A stretch of DNA of 16,682 bases from the NCBI GenBank assembly GCA_934456315.1, contig CAKSHG010000024.1, positions 1 to 16,682 of the forward strand. Direction: 5' to 3'. Numbering within the stretch: position 1 is the first letter of the stretch; each line of letters starts with the position of its first letter. The notes under the pieces were generated by a model. That model made no database searches. It had not been told where the DNA came from and was given only the letters and a program-made list of their open reading frames with translations. The position numbers were made by a program, and so were the translations under genes. The stretch is from an uncultured Oscillospiraceae bacterium (lineage in GTDB: Bacteria > Bacillota > Clostridia > Oscillospirales > Ruminococcaceae). Positions 6,982-16,463 of the stretch are shown here, piece by piece.

Positions 6982-7863
6982 ATGTATATAAGCTTTGACT
7001 ATTACCGCGTATTTTACTATGTGGCAAAATACGGCAGCATATCCCAGGCTGCGGAAGCGCTGATGAACAATCAGCCGAACATCTCCCGCACCATAAAGAA
7101 CCTCGAGAGCGAGCTGAACTGCACGCTGTTCGTGAGGTCGCGCAAGGGAGTGGAGCTCACCCCGGAGGGCGAAAGGCTGTTCACGCACATCTCCGCCGCA
7201 GTGGAGCAGATACAGTACGGCGAGGAGGAACTGTCCCTCGAACGCACCCTCGCAAAGGGCGTCATTACGATAGGCGCGAGCGAGATCGCGCTTAGGTGCT
7301 TCCTGCTGCCCGTGCTCAAGGATTTCCGCCAGAAGTACCCCGGGATACTGATAAGGATATTCAACCACTCCACGCCGCAGGCGATATCTGCGCTGAAGCA
7401 CGGTCTTGTCGATCTTAGCGTAGTGACCACACCTACCAGCGAAACCGACCTCATCGCCTCAAGGGAGATATGCGAGATACACGAGATACCCGTCTGCGGA
7501 ACAGCTTTTTCAGGTCTTGCCGGCAGGCAGGTCACTCTGTCGGAGCTTACGAAATACCCGCTGATATCCCTGTTCAAGCAGACCAAGACCTATGAGATCT
7601 ACTCGGAATGGTTCCGGCAGAACGACTGCGCTTTCTCTCCGGATATAGAGGCGGCGACTGCGGATATGGTGCTACCCATGGTCAACAACAACCTGGGAAT
7701 AGGATTCGTCCCGGAACAGTTCCTCGACAACTACCCCAGCCAGGGGATAATCCGTCTGGACCTGAAAGAGAGCGTCCCGGTGAGGAAAATATGCCTGCTC
7801 AAACGGAAAAACCAGTCCATGAGCGCCGCCGGACGCGAGCTTGAACGCATGATACTTAAATAA
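6982..7863 (+). CDS. LysR family transcriptional regulator
   Basis: A 293-aa regulator of typical LysR length. The N-terminal winged helix-turn-helix spans about residues 1-60 (GSISQAAEALMNNQPNISRT is the helix-turn-helix core, followed by LESELNCTLFVRSRKGVELT and PEGERL). The remainder is a substrate-binding-type effector domain with the usual segments (EIALRCFLLPVLKDFRQKYP near 93-112; IEAATADMVLPMVNNNLGIG in the C-terminal half). ATG 6982 is preceded by GGAGA (6971-6975). The gene stands alone, with its own promoter, a probable operator over its start point and a strong terminator. Targets are usually neighbours, but both flanking operons are on the other strand and end towards it or start far away, so its regulon and effector cannot be named. 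Confidence 0.93.
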   Translation: MYISFDYYRVFYYVAKYGSISQAAEALMNNQPNISRTIKNLESELNCTLFVRSRKGVELTPEGERLFTHISAAVEQIQYGEEELSLERTLAKGVITIGASEIALRCFLLPVLKDFRQKYPGILIRIFNHSTPQAISALKHGLVDLSVVTTPTSETDLIASREICEIHEIPVCGTAFSGLAGRQVTLSELTKYPLISLFKQTKTYEIYSEWFRQNDCAFSPDIEAATADMVLPMVNNNLGIGFVPEQFLDNYPSQGIIRLDLKESVPVRKICLLKRKNQSMSAAGRELERMILK

Positions 7864-7869
7864 ACCAAA

Positions 7870-7910
7870 AGCCCGGCAGGAATGTTGCTTACATTCCTGC
7901 CGGGCTGATT
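7870..7910. terminator. Strong bidirectional terminator between LysR gene and atpC
   Basis: A perfect 16-bp stem (7870-7885 with 7891-7906) has a TGCTT loop. On the plus strand it is followed by GATTTTA, and on the minus strand by TTTTGGTTTA. It begins seven bases after the LysR stop and lies just beyond the atpC stop, so it ends both transcripts. Confidence 0.9.
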
Positions 7911-8324
7911 TTATGGCTGCTGATTTATGCTCTTGACCTTCAGCCGCATAGTGGCTCTGGCAAGAGTCATCTGCGCCGCGTGGAACTCGCGTATGCTGCG
8001 CTTCTGGAGCATGGCCTCCTTAGCAACAGCAGCCGCCTCACGGGCGCGGTTCTCGTCTATCTCCTCGGGACGCTCTGCGGAATCCACCAGCACAAGCACC
8101 TCGCCGTCCTCGATTTTCACAAGTCCGGCGGATACTGCGGCTATCTGGTTCTCACCGCCAGGGATACGGTAGGTCATTATCCCAGGGACTACCGCGCTGA
8201 TTATATCGCAGTGCCCTGCAAGTATGCCGTACTGACCGTCCGCCGTCGGAACTATGAGCGATTCGCATTCGCCCTCGTAGAACGTGTTCGACGCTGCGAG
8301 AATGTGCGTTTTGAATGTGTTCAT
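7911..8324 (-). CDS. atpC: F1 ATP synthase subunit epsilon
   Basis: The central-stalk subunit that binds gamma and the c-ring and can inhibit ATP hydrolysis. At 137 aa it has the normal length. The N-terminal beta-sandwich is recognisable from the family pattern FYEGECESLIVPTADGQYGI, then LAGHCDIISAVVPG and VSAGLVKIEDGEVLVLVDSA (to about residue 84). A helical C-terminal hairpin rich in A, E and R follows (about 88-130). The start ATG 8324 has AAGGAG six bases upstream and lies ten bases after the atpD stop. It is the last gene of the operon and is followed at once by a strong terminator. Confidence 0.96.
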   Translation of the reverse strand: MNTFKTHILAASNTFYEGECESLIVPTADGQYGILAGHCDIISAVVPGIMTYRIPGGENQIAAVSAGLVKIEDGEVLVLVDSAERPEEIDENRAREAAAVAKEAMLQKRSIREFHAAQMTLARATMRLKVKSINQQP

Positions 8325-8334
8325 GGCGCGCTCC

Positions 8335-10640
<2,306 letters not shown>

Positions 10641-10651
10641 AGCGCACCGCC

Positions 10652-12427
10652 TTAACCGCTGTTACGCTCCAGAAAGCGCTTTGCAAATCCCAGCAGGGAC
10701 TCTCTGTCCTCCTCGGAGGTTTCACCCGTGCGGTCTATCTTCTCGCAGAGATCGGGAAGCTCCGCCTCCGCAGCGTCAAGCAGACTGCGGCTGAACTGCG
10801 GTATCTTGTCCACCGGAACGTCCTGGAAGATATGTCCCATAGCGGCGGTCAGCAGGAGGACCTGCTCATGCTGCTTGTAGGGGTTGTACTGCTTCTGGCG
10901 GAGCAGCCTCATCAGACCCTGACCGTAGCGGAGCTGCTTCTTGGTAGCCTCGTCCAGGTCGCTGGAGAACTGCATGAACACTTCCATCTCGCGGTACTGC
11001 GCGAGGTCCAGACGGATAGCGCCGGTGGCTTTCTTCATTGCCTTGGTCTGCGCTGCGCCGCCCACACGGGATACCGACAGACCGACGTTTACCGCCGGAC
11101 GCTGACCGGAATGGAACAGGTCGCTCTCAAGGAATATCTGACCATCAGTGATGGAGATTATGTTCGTAGGAATATACGCGGAAACGTCGCCCGCCTGTGT
11201 TTCGACAATCGGGAGGGCGGTCATGCTGCCGCCGCCCAGCGCGTCGGAAAGGTGCGCTGAACGCTCCAGCAGTCTTGAATGCAGGTAGAATACGTCGCCG
11301 GGGTACGCTTCACGTCCCGGGGAACGCTCCAGCAGCAGACTAAGCGTACGGTATGCCACTGCGTGCTTGGAAAGGTCGTCGTAGACTATCAGAACGTCCT
11401 TTCCGTGGTTCATGAAATATTCGCCCATCGCGCAGCCGGAATAGGGCGCGATGTACTGCAACGTAGCGGAATCGCTCGCCGTAGCGTTGACGATTATCGT
11501 GTAATCCATGGCGCCGTGCCTGCGGAGGTTCTCGGCAAGCTGTGCCACGGAGGAAGCCTTCTGACCTATAGCGACATAAATGCAGACGACGCCCTTGCCC
11601 TTCTGGTTTAGGATAGTGTCGAGCGCTATCGCGGTCTTGCCGGTCTGGCGGTCGCCGATTATCAGCTCACGCTGTCCCCTGCCTATCGGGAACATGGAGT
11701 CTATCGAAAGCAGTCCGGTTTCCATCGGGCGGTTGACCGGCTGGCGGTCGATGATGCCCGGTGCGGGATTCTCTATCGGATAATAATCCTCCTGCACTAT
11801 CGGACCCTTGCCGTCCACCGGCTCGCCGAGGGCGTTGATGACGCGTCCCATGAACGCCTCGCCCACCGGGAGACCTGCGACCTTCTTGGTGCGGCGCACC
11901 ATGCTGCCTTCGGTTATCTCGCTCTCGTCGCCGAAAATTACGCAGCCTATCTCGTCCTCCTTGAGGTCGAGTATCATGCCCTTGATACCGCATTCGAACA
12001 GCAGTATCTCGCCGTACTCTGCGTCCTCAAGTCCGCTTATCGTTGCGATACCGTCGCCGACGGTCAGCACCGTGCCGACTTCCTCGTCGCGGGGTACCGG
12101 CTCGAAATCCTCTATCACCTGGCGTATCATCGGCAGGACGTCCTGCTTGCCGCGGATAGCCTCGGAAATGCTCTCCTTGAGCTGCTTTGCACGTCCCTCG
12201 GCGCTCCAGTCGAAAATGCGGTCGAGGTTCCACTTGTAGGTGGAAGTGCCTATCTCGATACGGAAGCCGTCCCGCACGCTGTCGTCCTGCTTCGGGACTA
12301 CGGCTACTGCGGCGCCATACTTCTTCTCGAGGAAATCCTGTATCTTTTTGAGCTGTTCGTCCGTGGGAGTTTCACGGCTGTAGACGAACGCTTCGACCTC
12401 GACTTTTCTGATCTCGTGTTCTGTCAT
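10652..12427 (-). CDS. atpA: F1 ATP synthase subunit alpha with an N-terminal delta-like domain
   Basis: A 591-aa protein; ordinary alpha subunits have about 500. From about residue 95 it is a normal alpha: [26 protein letters not shown] (117-133), P-loop GDRQTGKT (258-265), [20 protein letters not shown] and the arginine-finger segment [12 protein letters not shown]. Residues 1-92 are extra and follow the pattern of the C-terminal domain of the delta subunit (AtpH): a beta-strand start (VEVEAFVYS), [19 protein letters not shown], a strand with a D-x-S turn ([14 protein letters not shown]), then [13 protein letters not shown], comparable with the D-G-S-V-R-G-R-L-x-x-L end of delta. No atpH exists between atpF and this gene (gap 6 bases). 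ATG 12427 has AAGGAG nine bases upstream. An internal ATG at 12130 (Met100) has only a poor ribosome site and would cut the alpha N-terminal helix. Confidence 0.93.
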   Translation of the reverse strand: MTEHEIRKVEVEAFVYSRETPTDEQLKKIQDFLEKKYGAAVAVVPKQDDSVRDGFRIEIGTSTYKWNLDRIFDWSAEGRAKQLKESISEAIRGKQDVLPMIRQVIEDFEPVPRDEEVGTVLTVGDGIATISGLEDAEYGEILLFECGIKGMILDLKEDEIGCVIFGDESEITEGSMVRRTKKVAGLPVGEAFMGRVINALGEPVDGKGPIVQEDYYPIENPAPGIIDRQPVNRPMETGLLSIDSMFPIGRGQRELIIGDRQTGKTAIALDTILNQKGKGVVCIYVAIGQKASSVAQLAENLRRHGAMDYTIIVNATASDSATLQYIAPYSGCAMGEYFMNHGKDVLIVYDDLSKHAVAYRTLSLLLERSPGREAYPGDVFYLHSRLLERSAHLSDALGGGSMTALPIVETQAGDVSAYIPTNIISITDGQIFLESDLFHSGQRPAVNVGLSVSRVGGAAQTKAMKKATGAIRLDLAQYREMEVFMQFSSDLDEATKKQLRYGQGLMRLLRQKQYNPYKQHEQVLLLTAAMGHIFQDVPVDKIPQFSRSLLDAAEAELPDLCEKIDRTGETSEEDRESLLGFAKRFLERNSG

Positions 12428-12433
12428 CAGTCA

Positions 12434-12922
12434 TTACTCCTTTCCGGAATCGCTGTCATCAGCGCTGTCAAAGCTGTCGTAAGCGCTCCCGGCGGGAACA
12501 AGCAGCTTGTCGACCGCAGCAGATACCATCTCCTCGATCTGGGCGTTTGCTTCCTGGAGCACCTTGGTCTTTTCAGCCAGCGCAGCGCGCTTCGCATCGT
12601 CGAGTATGCGCAGTCTTTCCTGCTCTGCCTCGGCGATATGAGCCTTTGCAGCGGAGTCTGCGTCAGCCATTGCCTTCTTCTTCAGCTCGGCAGCCTCGTC
12701 CTGCGCCTTTTCGATGAGCCCGGAGTACTTCTGCTGCTCTTCCTCGGCTGCCGCGAGCTTGTCAGTGGCAGCCTTGTCCATATCCTTGTAATATGCCTCA
12801 CGCTTTGCCATGAAGTTCTTCACCGGCTTGTAAAGCAGCAGCCACAGACCTCCGGCGAGAATTATGAAGTTGAACAGATGCAGCAGTATCTGCTGCCAGT
12901 CTACATTCAGAGGGATACCCAT
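12434..12922 (-). CDS. atpF: F0 ATP synthase subunit b (peripheral stalk)
   Basis: The stator stalk that links the membrane a subunit to F1. At 162 aa it has the usual length. There is one N-terminal membrane helix (about residues 10-31), then YKPVKNFMAKREAYYKDMDK, after which comes a long charged coiled coil rich in A, E and K (about 35-135). The last 15 residues form an acidic, flexible tail (DSFDSADDSDSGKE), less like the amphipathic end that normally contacts delta. Only one b gene is present, so a homodimer is expected. ATG 12922 has AAGGGGG seven bases upstream and lies twelve bases after the atpE stop. In this operon its F1 partner would be the delta-like domain fused to alpha. Confidence 0.94.
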   Translation of the reverse strand: MGIPLNVDWQQILLHLFNFIILAGGLWLLLYKPVKNFMAKREAYYKDMDKAATDKLAAAEEEQQKYSGLIEKAQDEAAELKKKAMADADSAAKAHIAEAEQERLRILDDAKRAALAEKTKVLQEANAQIEEMVSAAVDKLLVPAGSAYDSFDSADDSDSGKE

Positions 12923-12934
12923 AAAACTACCCCC

Positions 12935-13321
12935 TTACAGTACGAATATGATAAGTATTGCAACTACCAGTGCGTAAATGATCGCGGTTTCGATGAACAC
13001 CAGACCCAGCATCATGTTGGTACGGATCTTATCCGCTGCCTCGGGCTGACGGGAAATGCCCTCGGAGGACTTCGCCGTTGTAAGGCCCATGCCTATGCCT
13101 GCGCCGCATGCCGCAATACCTACGCAGATACCTGCTGCGATGGCCTTGCTGCCGGTGGAATCAGCTTCGTTGTTGGTCTGAACTTCCTCGGATACGCTTG
13201 CGCCGTCCTGGGGAGCAGGCTCGGGCTTGTCGGCTGCCGCAAATGCGACAAGGCTGCAAAGTGCGCATACCATCAGCGCAATGATACCGCATACTACTAA
13301 TTTCTTGACTGATCTCTTCAT
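12935..13321 (-). CDS. atpE: F0 ATP synthase subunit c with signal peptide and acidic spacer
   Basis: The ring-forming rotor subunit. I start it at ATG 13321 (128 aa) because GGAGG (13329-13334) lies eight bases ahead; the ATG at 13336 has no ribosome site. The c-type hairpin occupies about residues 58-128: a glycine-rich helix (AAGICVGIAACGAGIGMGL), the conserved loop RQPEA (91-95) and a second helix with the ion-binding carboxylate Glu111 (FIETAIIYALVV). Before it are a probable cleavable signal peptide (basic MKRSVKK, hydrophobic core, AFA-A at 26-29) and an acidic spacer (about 30-57). Ordinary c subunits have about 75-90 aa, so this is an extended form. The residue matching the Na+-binding Gln of helix 1 is Met78. 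Confidence 0.93.
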   Translation of the reverse strand: MKRSVKKLVVCGIIALMVCALCSLVAFAAADKPEPAPQDGASVSEEVQTNNEADSTGSKAIAAGICVGIAACGAGIGMGLTTAKSSEGISRQPEAADKIRTNMMLGLVFIETAIIYALVVAILIIFVL

Positions 13322-13349
13322 GATCGTTTCCTCCATTTAATCTGTGTGA

Positions 13350-14192
13350 TTATTCTTTGATTGTTGATTTTGCAATGAGCTTTTTAGCTGACTTGAGCGG
13401 TGGCTCGGATACCTCGCCGTAGAACATCGCAGTCAGCATCGTCAGGACATACGCCTGAATGAGCGCATGCAGCAGCGTGAACATTATTCCCACGAAAACC
13501 GGGAGAACAAAGCTAAGGCTGATGTTGTAATAAACGAGCTCCGTTACCAGCAGACCGCTAAGCAGCGCGCCGAAAAGTCGGAAGCTCATCGAAATGGGCA
13601 GCGAGAATTCCTTGAGCGTCCTTCCGACGCCCTTGATCTTCGCGCCCGCGATACCTCCGCTAAGTATAACAAGGTATGACAGGCAGCCGAGCATTATCGC
13701 CGCGTTGATGTCCGACAGCGGAGCCGGCAGGGATATCGTCCCCCCCACTGTTGTCGGAGCCTGAATGCCGAACAGCTCGAACAGCGTCCCGATGAAGATG
13801 TAAACGCCTGCGGCGAATACATAAGCCCCGAGGAACGAATTCCTTTGCGGACTGCTGGTCTTGGCGAGGTTATCGAAAAATCCGACGAGCTGCTCAAGCA
13901 GCATCTGGAACTTTCCCGGCACCATTTTGAATCTTGGTATGACGAATATCCGGATAACAGCCGCCGCAACAAGGATAACTCCGCAGACTATCAGTGATGA
14001 AATGTAGGCGGGGTTGACGTCCTTTATTCCGAACAGGCTCACCTTGTTCGTCCCGTGCAGCACAGCGTCGCGCATGACCACCTTGATGGATTCCGACTCG
14101 CCGCTGCTGCCCACAAGGAGCGCCGCAACAAGCGTTACTGCCATCAGTGCGACCCATACGACGATGAATACCGCACGATTTTTCTTGCTCAT
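13350..14192 (-). CDS. atpB: F0 ATP synthase subunit a
   Basis: The membrane stator half-channel subunit, 280 aa. Several hydrophobic segments are visible, the first at about 8-28. The region LPAPLSDINAAIMLG (155-169) matches the family's P-x-T-x-D-x-N segment. The essential arginine is Arg205 in SFRLFGALLSG; the residue after RLFG is Ala209, where most family members have Asn. Gln246 in LIQAYVLTMLTAMFYGE fits the last helix. The start ATG 14192 has AAGGAG seven bases upstream. It is the first atp gene; no atpI is seen before it. The gap to the upstream yoaK-like gene is 53 bases. Confidence 0.94.
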   Translation of the reverse strand: MSKKNRAVFIVVWVALMAVTLVAALLVGSSGESESIKVVMRDAVLHGTNKVSLFGIKDVNPAYISSLIVCGVILVAAAVIRIFVIPRFKMVPGKFQMLLEQLVGFFDNLAKTSSPQRNSFLGAYVFAAGVYIFIGTLFELFGIQAPTTVGGTISLPAPLSDINAAIMLGCLSYLVILSGGIAGAKIKGVGRTLKEFSLPISMSFRLFGALLSGLLVTELVYYNISLSFVLPVFVGIMFTLLHALIQAYVLTMLTAMFYGEVSEPPLKSAKKLIAKSTIKE

Positions 14193-14245
14193 ATTATTTC
14201 TCCTTTCTGTCTGTATCTATATATGAACCGCAAAAACGGTTATTG
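14193..14245 (-). promoter_or_regulatory. Short gap before atpB without a good promoter
   Basis: The 53 bases between the YoaK-like gene and atpB contain the atpB ribosome site and a small hairpin (stem AACCG, 14226-14230 with 14237-14241) without a T-tract, so no terminator is evident. A -35-like GTGACA (14249-14244) and a -10-like TATATA (14223-14218) are 20 bases apart, which is too far for a good promoter. Readthrough from the upstream gene is plausible. Confidence 0.45.
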
Positions 14246-14923
14246 TCACTGTTCCTGCTTTTCCTGAATGAACATCAGGCAGAAGCTGACCGCAAGCAGC
14301 CCGCAGCACACCCAGATGATACCGTGGCCTATCTGCGTGGAAAGCACGCTGCCCAGCCCGGCTCCCGCTGCGAATACGCCTATCACGCCGAAGTATGTCA
14401 GCGACTTCTCAAGCGTTGCACGGTCGCGGCTGCGGAAATATGCGACCAGAGATTCCATACCGCTGCGCATGTTGCCTATGCACATCGTGCTCGCGTAAGG
14501 CTGACCGTGTATCTTGTGGAACGTCTGGACCTGTAACGCGCACACGAACGACACCAGCGCGTTCGCAAGCGGGTTCAGGCTCTCCGGGATAAATCCCACC
14601 GCGAACAGCAGCGCTATCTCCTCAAGGAGCACTATCTGCCGCCAGTGTATCTTCTCCTGCTTCCGGTAATGCACATGAACAAGTTCCGCCACCGCGATCC
14701 CCAGCAGGAACGACAGCACCGGAACGAGGTACTTTACAACGCTATCCCACTCCCCGCGGAACAACGCAGACGACATCAGCACGATGTTACCGGTCTGTGC
14801 GTTCGCGAACACTCCGCCGCGGCAGGAGTAGGTATACGCGTCCTGAAAACCTCCAGACATTATGACGAATACCGCCGACCTGAACTTGTCGGACATCTGT
14901 CCGTGGAATCCGTTCAGTTTCAT
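14246..14923 (-). CDS. YoaK/DUF1275 family membrane protein
   Basis: A 225-aa integral membrane protein of the DUF1275 (YoaK) family, of unknown function. The family hallmark is clear at the N-terminus: GGFQDAYTY (24-32) and GGVFANAQTGNIVLM (36-50). Around six hydrophobic segments can be seen (about 15-30, 62-82, 96-112, 115-133, 172-192, 197-217), with the conserved FHKIHGQPYASTMCIGNMRSG loop region split between segments. ATG 14923 has a G-rich ribosome site (GGGGGTG) five bases upstream. It lies divergent to a PucR-type regulator and immediately upstream of the ATP synthase operon on the same strand, with no terminator between. Nothing in the sequence links it functionally to the ATPase. 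Confidence 0.88.
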   Translation of the reverse strand: MKLNGFHGQMSDKFRSAVFVIMSGGFQDAYTYSCRGGVFANAQTGNIVLMSSALFRGEWDSVVKYLVPVLSFLLGIAVAELVHVHYRKQEKIHWRQIVLLEEIALLFAVGFIPESLNPLANALVSFVCALQVQTFHKIHGQPYASTMCIGNMRSGMESLVAYFRSRDRATLEKSLTYFGVIGVFAAGAGLGSVLSTQIGHGIIWVCCGLLAVSFCLMFIQEKQEQ

Positions 14924-14937
14924 GACCGCACCCCCTG

Positions 14938-14967
14938 ACCATTTTTCACATTATTCTTGAAAATGGT
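14938..14967 (-). promoter_or_regulatory. Hairpin in the leader of the YoaK-like gene
   Basis: A 10-bp stem with one bulged base (14938-14948 with 14958-14967) and a nine-base loop lies between the predicted promoter and the ribosome site of the YoaK-like gene. No T-tract follows it, so it is not a terminator. It could be an operator or an mRNA structure. Confidence 0.45.
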
Positions 14968-14985
14968 TATAGTTCCACCCTACAT

Positions 14986-15014
14986 ATTATAACCCAACAG
15001 TCAGAGATTGTATA
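14986..15014 (-). promoter_or_regulatory. Probable promoter of the YoaK-like gene (and perhaps the atp operon)
   Basis: On the minus strand there is a perfect TATAAT (14991-14986). Seventeen bases upstream is TATACA (15014-15009), four of six matches to the -35 consensus. The start point would be near 14979. Confidence 0.6.
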
Positions 15015-15108
15015 ATCTTTTTTTTGAATAGCTTCAATATCAATATGATATGTTTAACCGTTAAGTACCTGACAATTAGTATATCATAACCAGCCGGGAA
15101 CTCTTTTC
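15015..15108. other. AT-rich divergent intergenic region with a small dyad
   Basis: Spacer between the two divergent promoters. An AT-rich inverted repeat, ATATC-N5-GATAT (15037-15051), lies in the middle and could bind a regulator of either gene, such as the adjacent PucR-type protein. This is a guess from position only. Confidence 0.35.
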
Positions 15109-15137
15109 TTGACACATCAGCCTGAAAATGCTATAAT
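15109..15137 (+). promoter_or_regulatory. Sigma-A-type promoter of the PucR-type gene
   Basis: Perfect TTGACA (15109-15114) and TATAAT (15132-15137) with a 17-base spacer. The start point near 15144 excludes the in-frame TTG at 15109 as the start codon. Confidence 0.9.
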
Positions 15138-15177
15138 CTCTATAAAATATCCGGTCTGGATCGTAGGAGTGAGACGA

Positions 15178-16383
15178 TTGAACATAAAATGCAGCAACCT
15201 TTCAGAACTGAAGTGCTTTTCAACAATAGAGCTTGTCGGTGGCAGCGGCGGACTTGACCACAACATAACCTGGGTCTACATCAACCAGGCGGAACACGTC
15301 AGCGAGTGGGTACACGGCGGCGAGCTGGTATTCATAACCGGCATGGGCGAACGCCTGTCCGACGACCAGCTGTGCAGCCTGCTGGAGGAATGCTCACACA
15401 ACGGGACAGCCGGCGTCGTAGTGCTTTGCAGCCCCGACCACATCAGCAGCATTCCGCCGCGCATGATACGCCTCGCGAATGAGCTGAACATGCCGCTTTA
15501 CCGCATGCCGTGGGAGCTGAAGCTGGTTGATGTCACCCGCGAGATAGCCGACACGATAATCACCAACCAGCTCAAGGAGCGCAGTTCCGCCGGGTTCTTT
15601 TCGGAGCTGCTGTTCTCCCGTAACATCTCGCAGGAAACGGTGCGTCAGATGGGCGTCCACTGCGGAGCAGACCTTAGCAAACCTGCGGCGATAATGATTC
15701 TCCGCCCGGATTTCCGCGGCGACTCCACCTATCAGCGTATCGACTACGATAACCTCATGACCCGCCTGGAAAAGGAGATGGAGGACTACCTGCGGATAAC
15801 GAAGCACAGCGTAGTATCCTGCATCTACATGGACGAGATATTCTATTACATTTCCTGCACGGATAATTCGGCGGCGGCGGAGCTGTGCGATAAGATACGC
15901 GGCTTCGGCGCGGAATTCATGCGAAAGCACCTGGATTACCGCCTGCGCGGCGGCGTGGGCAGGGTCGGAACGAACCTGGCGGAGATACGCAGCAGCTATG
16001 CGGAGGCTCGTCGCGCTCTCTCGCACTCCGAGAAAAACAAGGACGATGTTAGCATCTATTTCTTCCCGGACCTTGGCATCATCAGCCTGCTGATAAACGC
16101 CGGGGACGAGGCGCTGCGGAACTACTGCCGGTCGGTTCTGGGAATTCTCGCCGACAGCGACCGCGACTACGGTACCAGCTATATCCGCACGCTGGAGGTA
16201 TACCTTGCAAGCAATTGCAGCCTTGCAGCTGCAGCGGAAAAGCTGTTCATTCACCGCAACACCATGGTGTACCGGGTGAACAAGATACGGGAGCTGATGA
16301 AAATAGACTTCAGCGACATGAACGCAAAGGCAGAATGCATGAATGCGCTGCGCATCATGAAGCATTTTGACATCGAGCTTTGA
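15178..16383 (+). CDS. PucR family transcriptional regulator
   Basis: A 401-aa regulator starting at TTG 15178, chosen because AGGAG (15165-15169) lies eight bases upstream and downstream of the promoter. The N-terminal domain matches the purine-catabolism-regulator type (PucR-like: VGGSGGLDHNITWVYI near 20-35, then GGELVFITGM near 47-56). The middle region contains a GGDEF-like fold segment common in this family (LRGGVGRVGTNLAEIRSSYA then EARRAL). The C-terminus is the PucR/CdaR-type helix-turn-helix (346-378: CSLAAAAEKLFIHRNTMVYR followed by VNKIRELM). Members control catabolic genes for purines, amino acids or similar nitrogen sources, often divergent from their target. Here the divergent gene is the YoaK-like membrane protein, a possible target. 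The effector is unknown. Confidence 0.9.
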   Translation: MNIKCSNLSELKCFSTIELVGGSGGLDHNITWVYINQAEHVSEWVHGGELVFITGMGERLSDDQLCSLLEECSHNGTAGVVVLCSPDHISSIPPRMIRLANELNMPLYRMPWELKLVDVTREIADTIITNQLKERSSAGFFSELLFSRNISQETVRQMGVHCGADLSKPAAIMILRPDFRGDSTYQRIDYDNLMTRLEKEMEDYLRITKHSVVSCIYMDEIFYYISCTDNSAAAELCDKIRGFGAEFMRKHLDYRLRGGVGRVGTNLAEIRSSYAEARRALSHSEKNKDDVSIYFFPDLGIISLLINAGDEALRNYCRSVLGILADSDRDYGTSYIRTLEVYLASNCSLAAAAEKLFIHRNTMVYRVNKIRELMKIDFSDMNAKAECMNALRIMKHFDIEL

Positions 16384-16411
16384 CAATTCAGCGTGGACCT
16401 TGAAAGCAGAG

Positions 16412-16446
16412 CGATCCCGGGCACATATGTGCCCGGGATCGTTTTA
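16412..16446. terminator. Perfect 30-base palindromic terminator
   Basis: Bases 16412-16441 are fully self-complementary (15-bp arms, centre CATATG) and are followed by TTTTATT on the plus strand. It separates the PucR-type gene from the convergent partial gene and probably ends both transcripts. Confidence 0.85.
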
Positions 16447-16463
16447 TTCAGCCGATAATTCTA

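Noticed and set aside
14204..14249. Independent promoter directly before atpB
   Set aside because: The GTGACA and TATATA elements are 20 bases apart and the -10 is only a four-of-six match, well below the quality of other promoters in the window.
15394..16386. Open frame of 330 codons opposite the PucR-type gene
   Set aside because: Shadow of the real gene; it would start inside the region after the PucR stop without a promoter or ribosome site.
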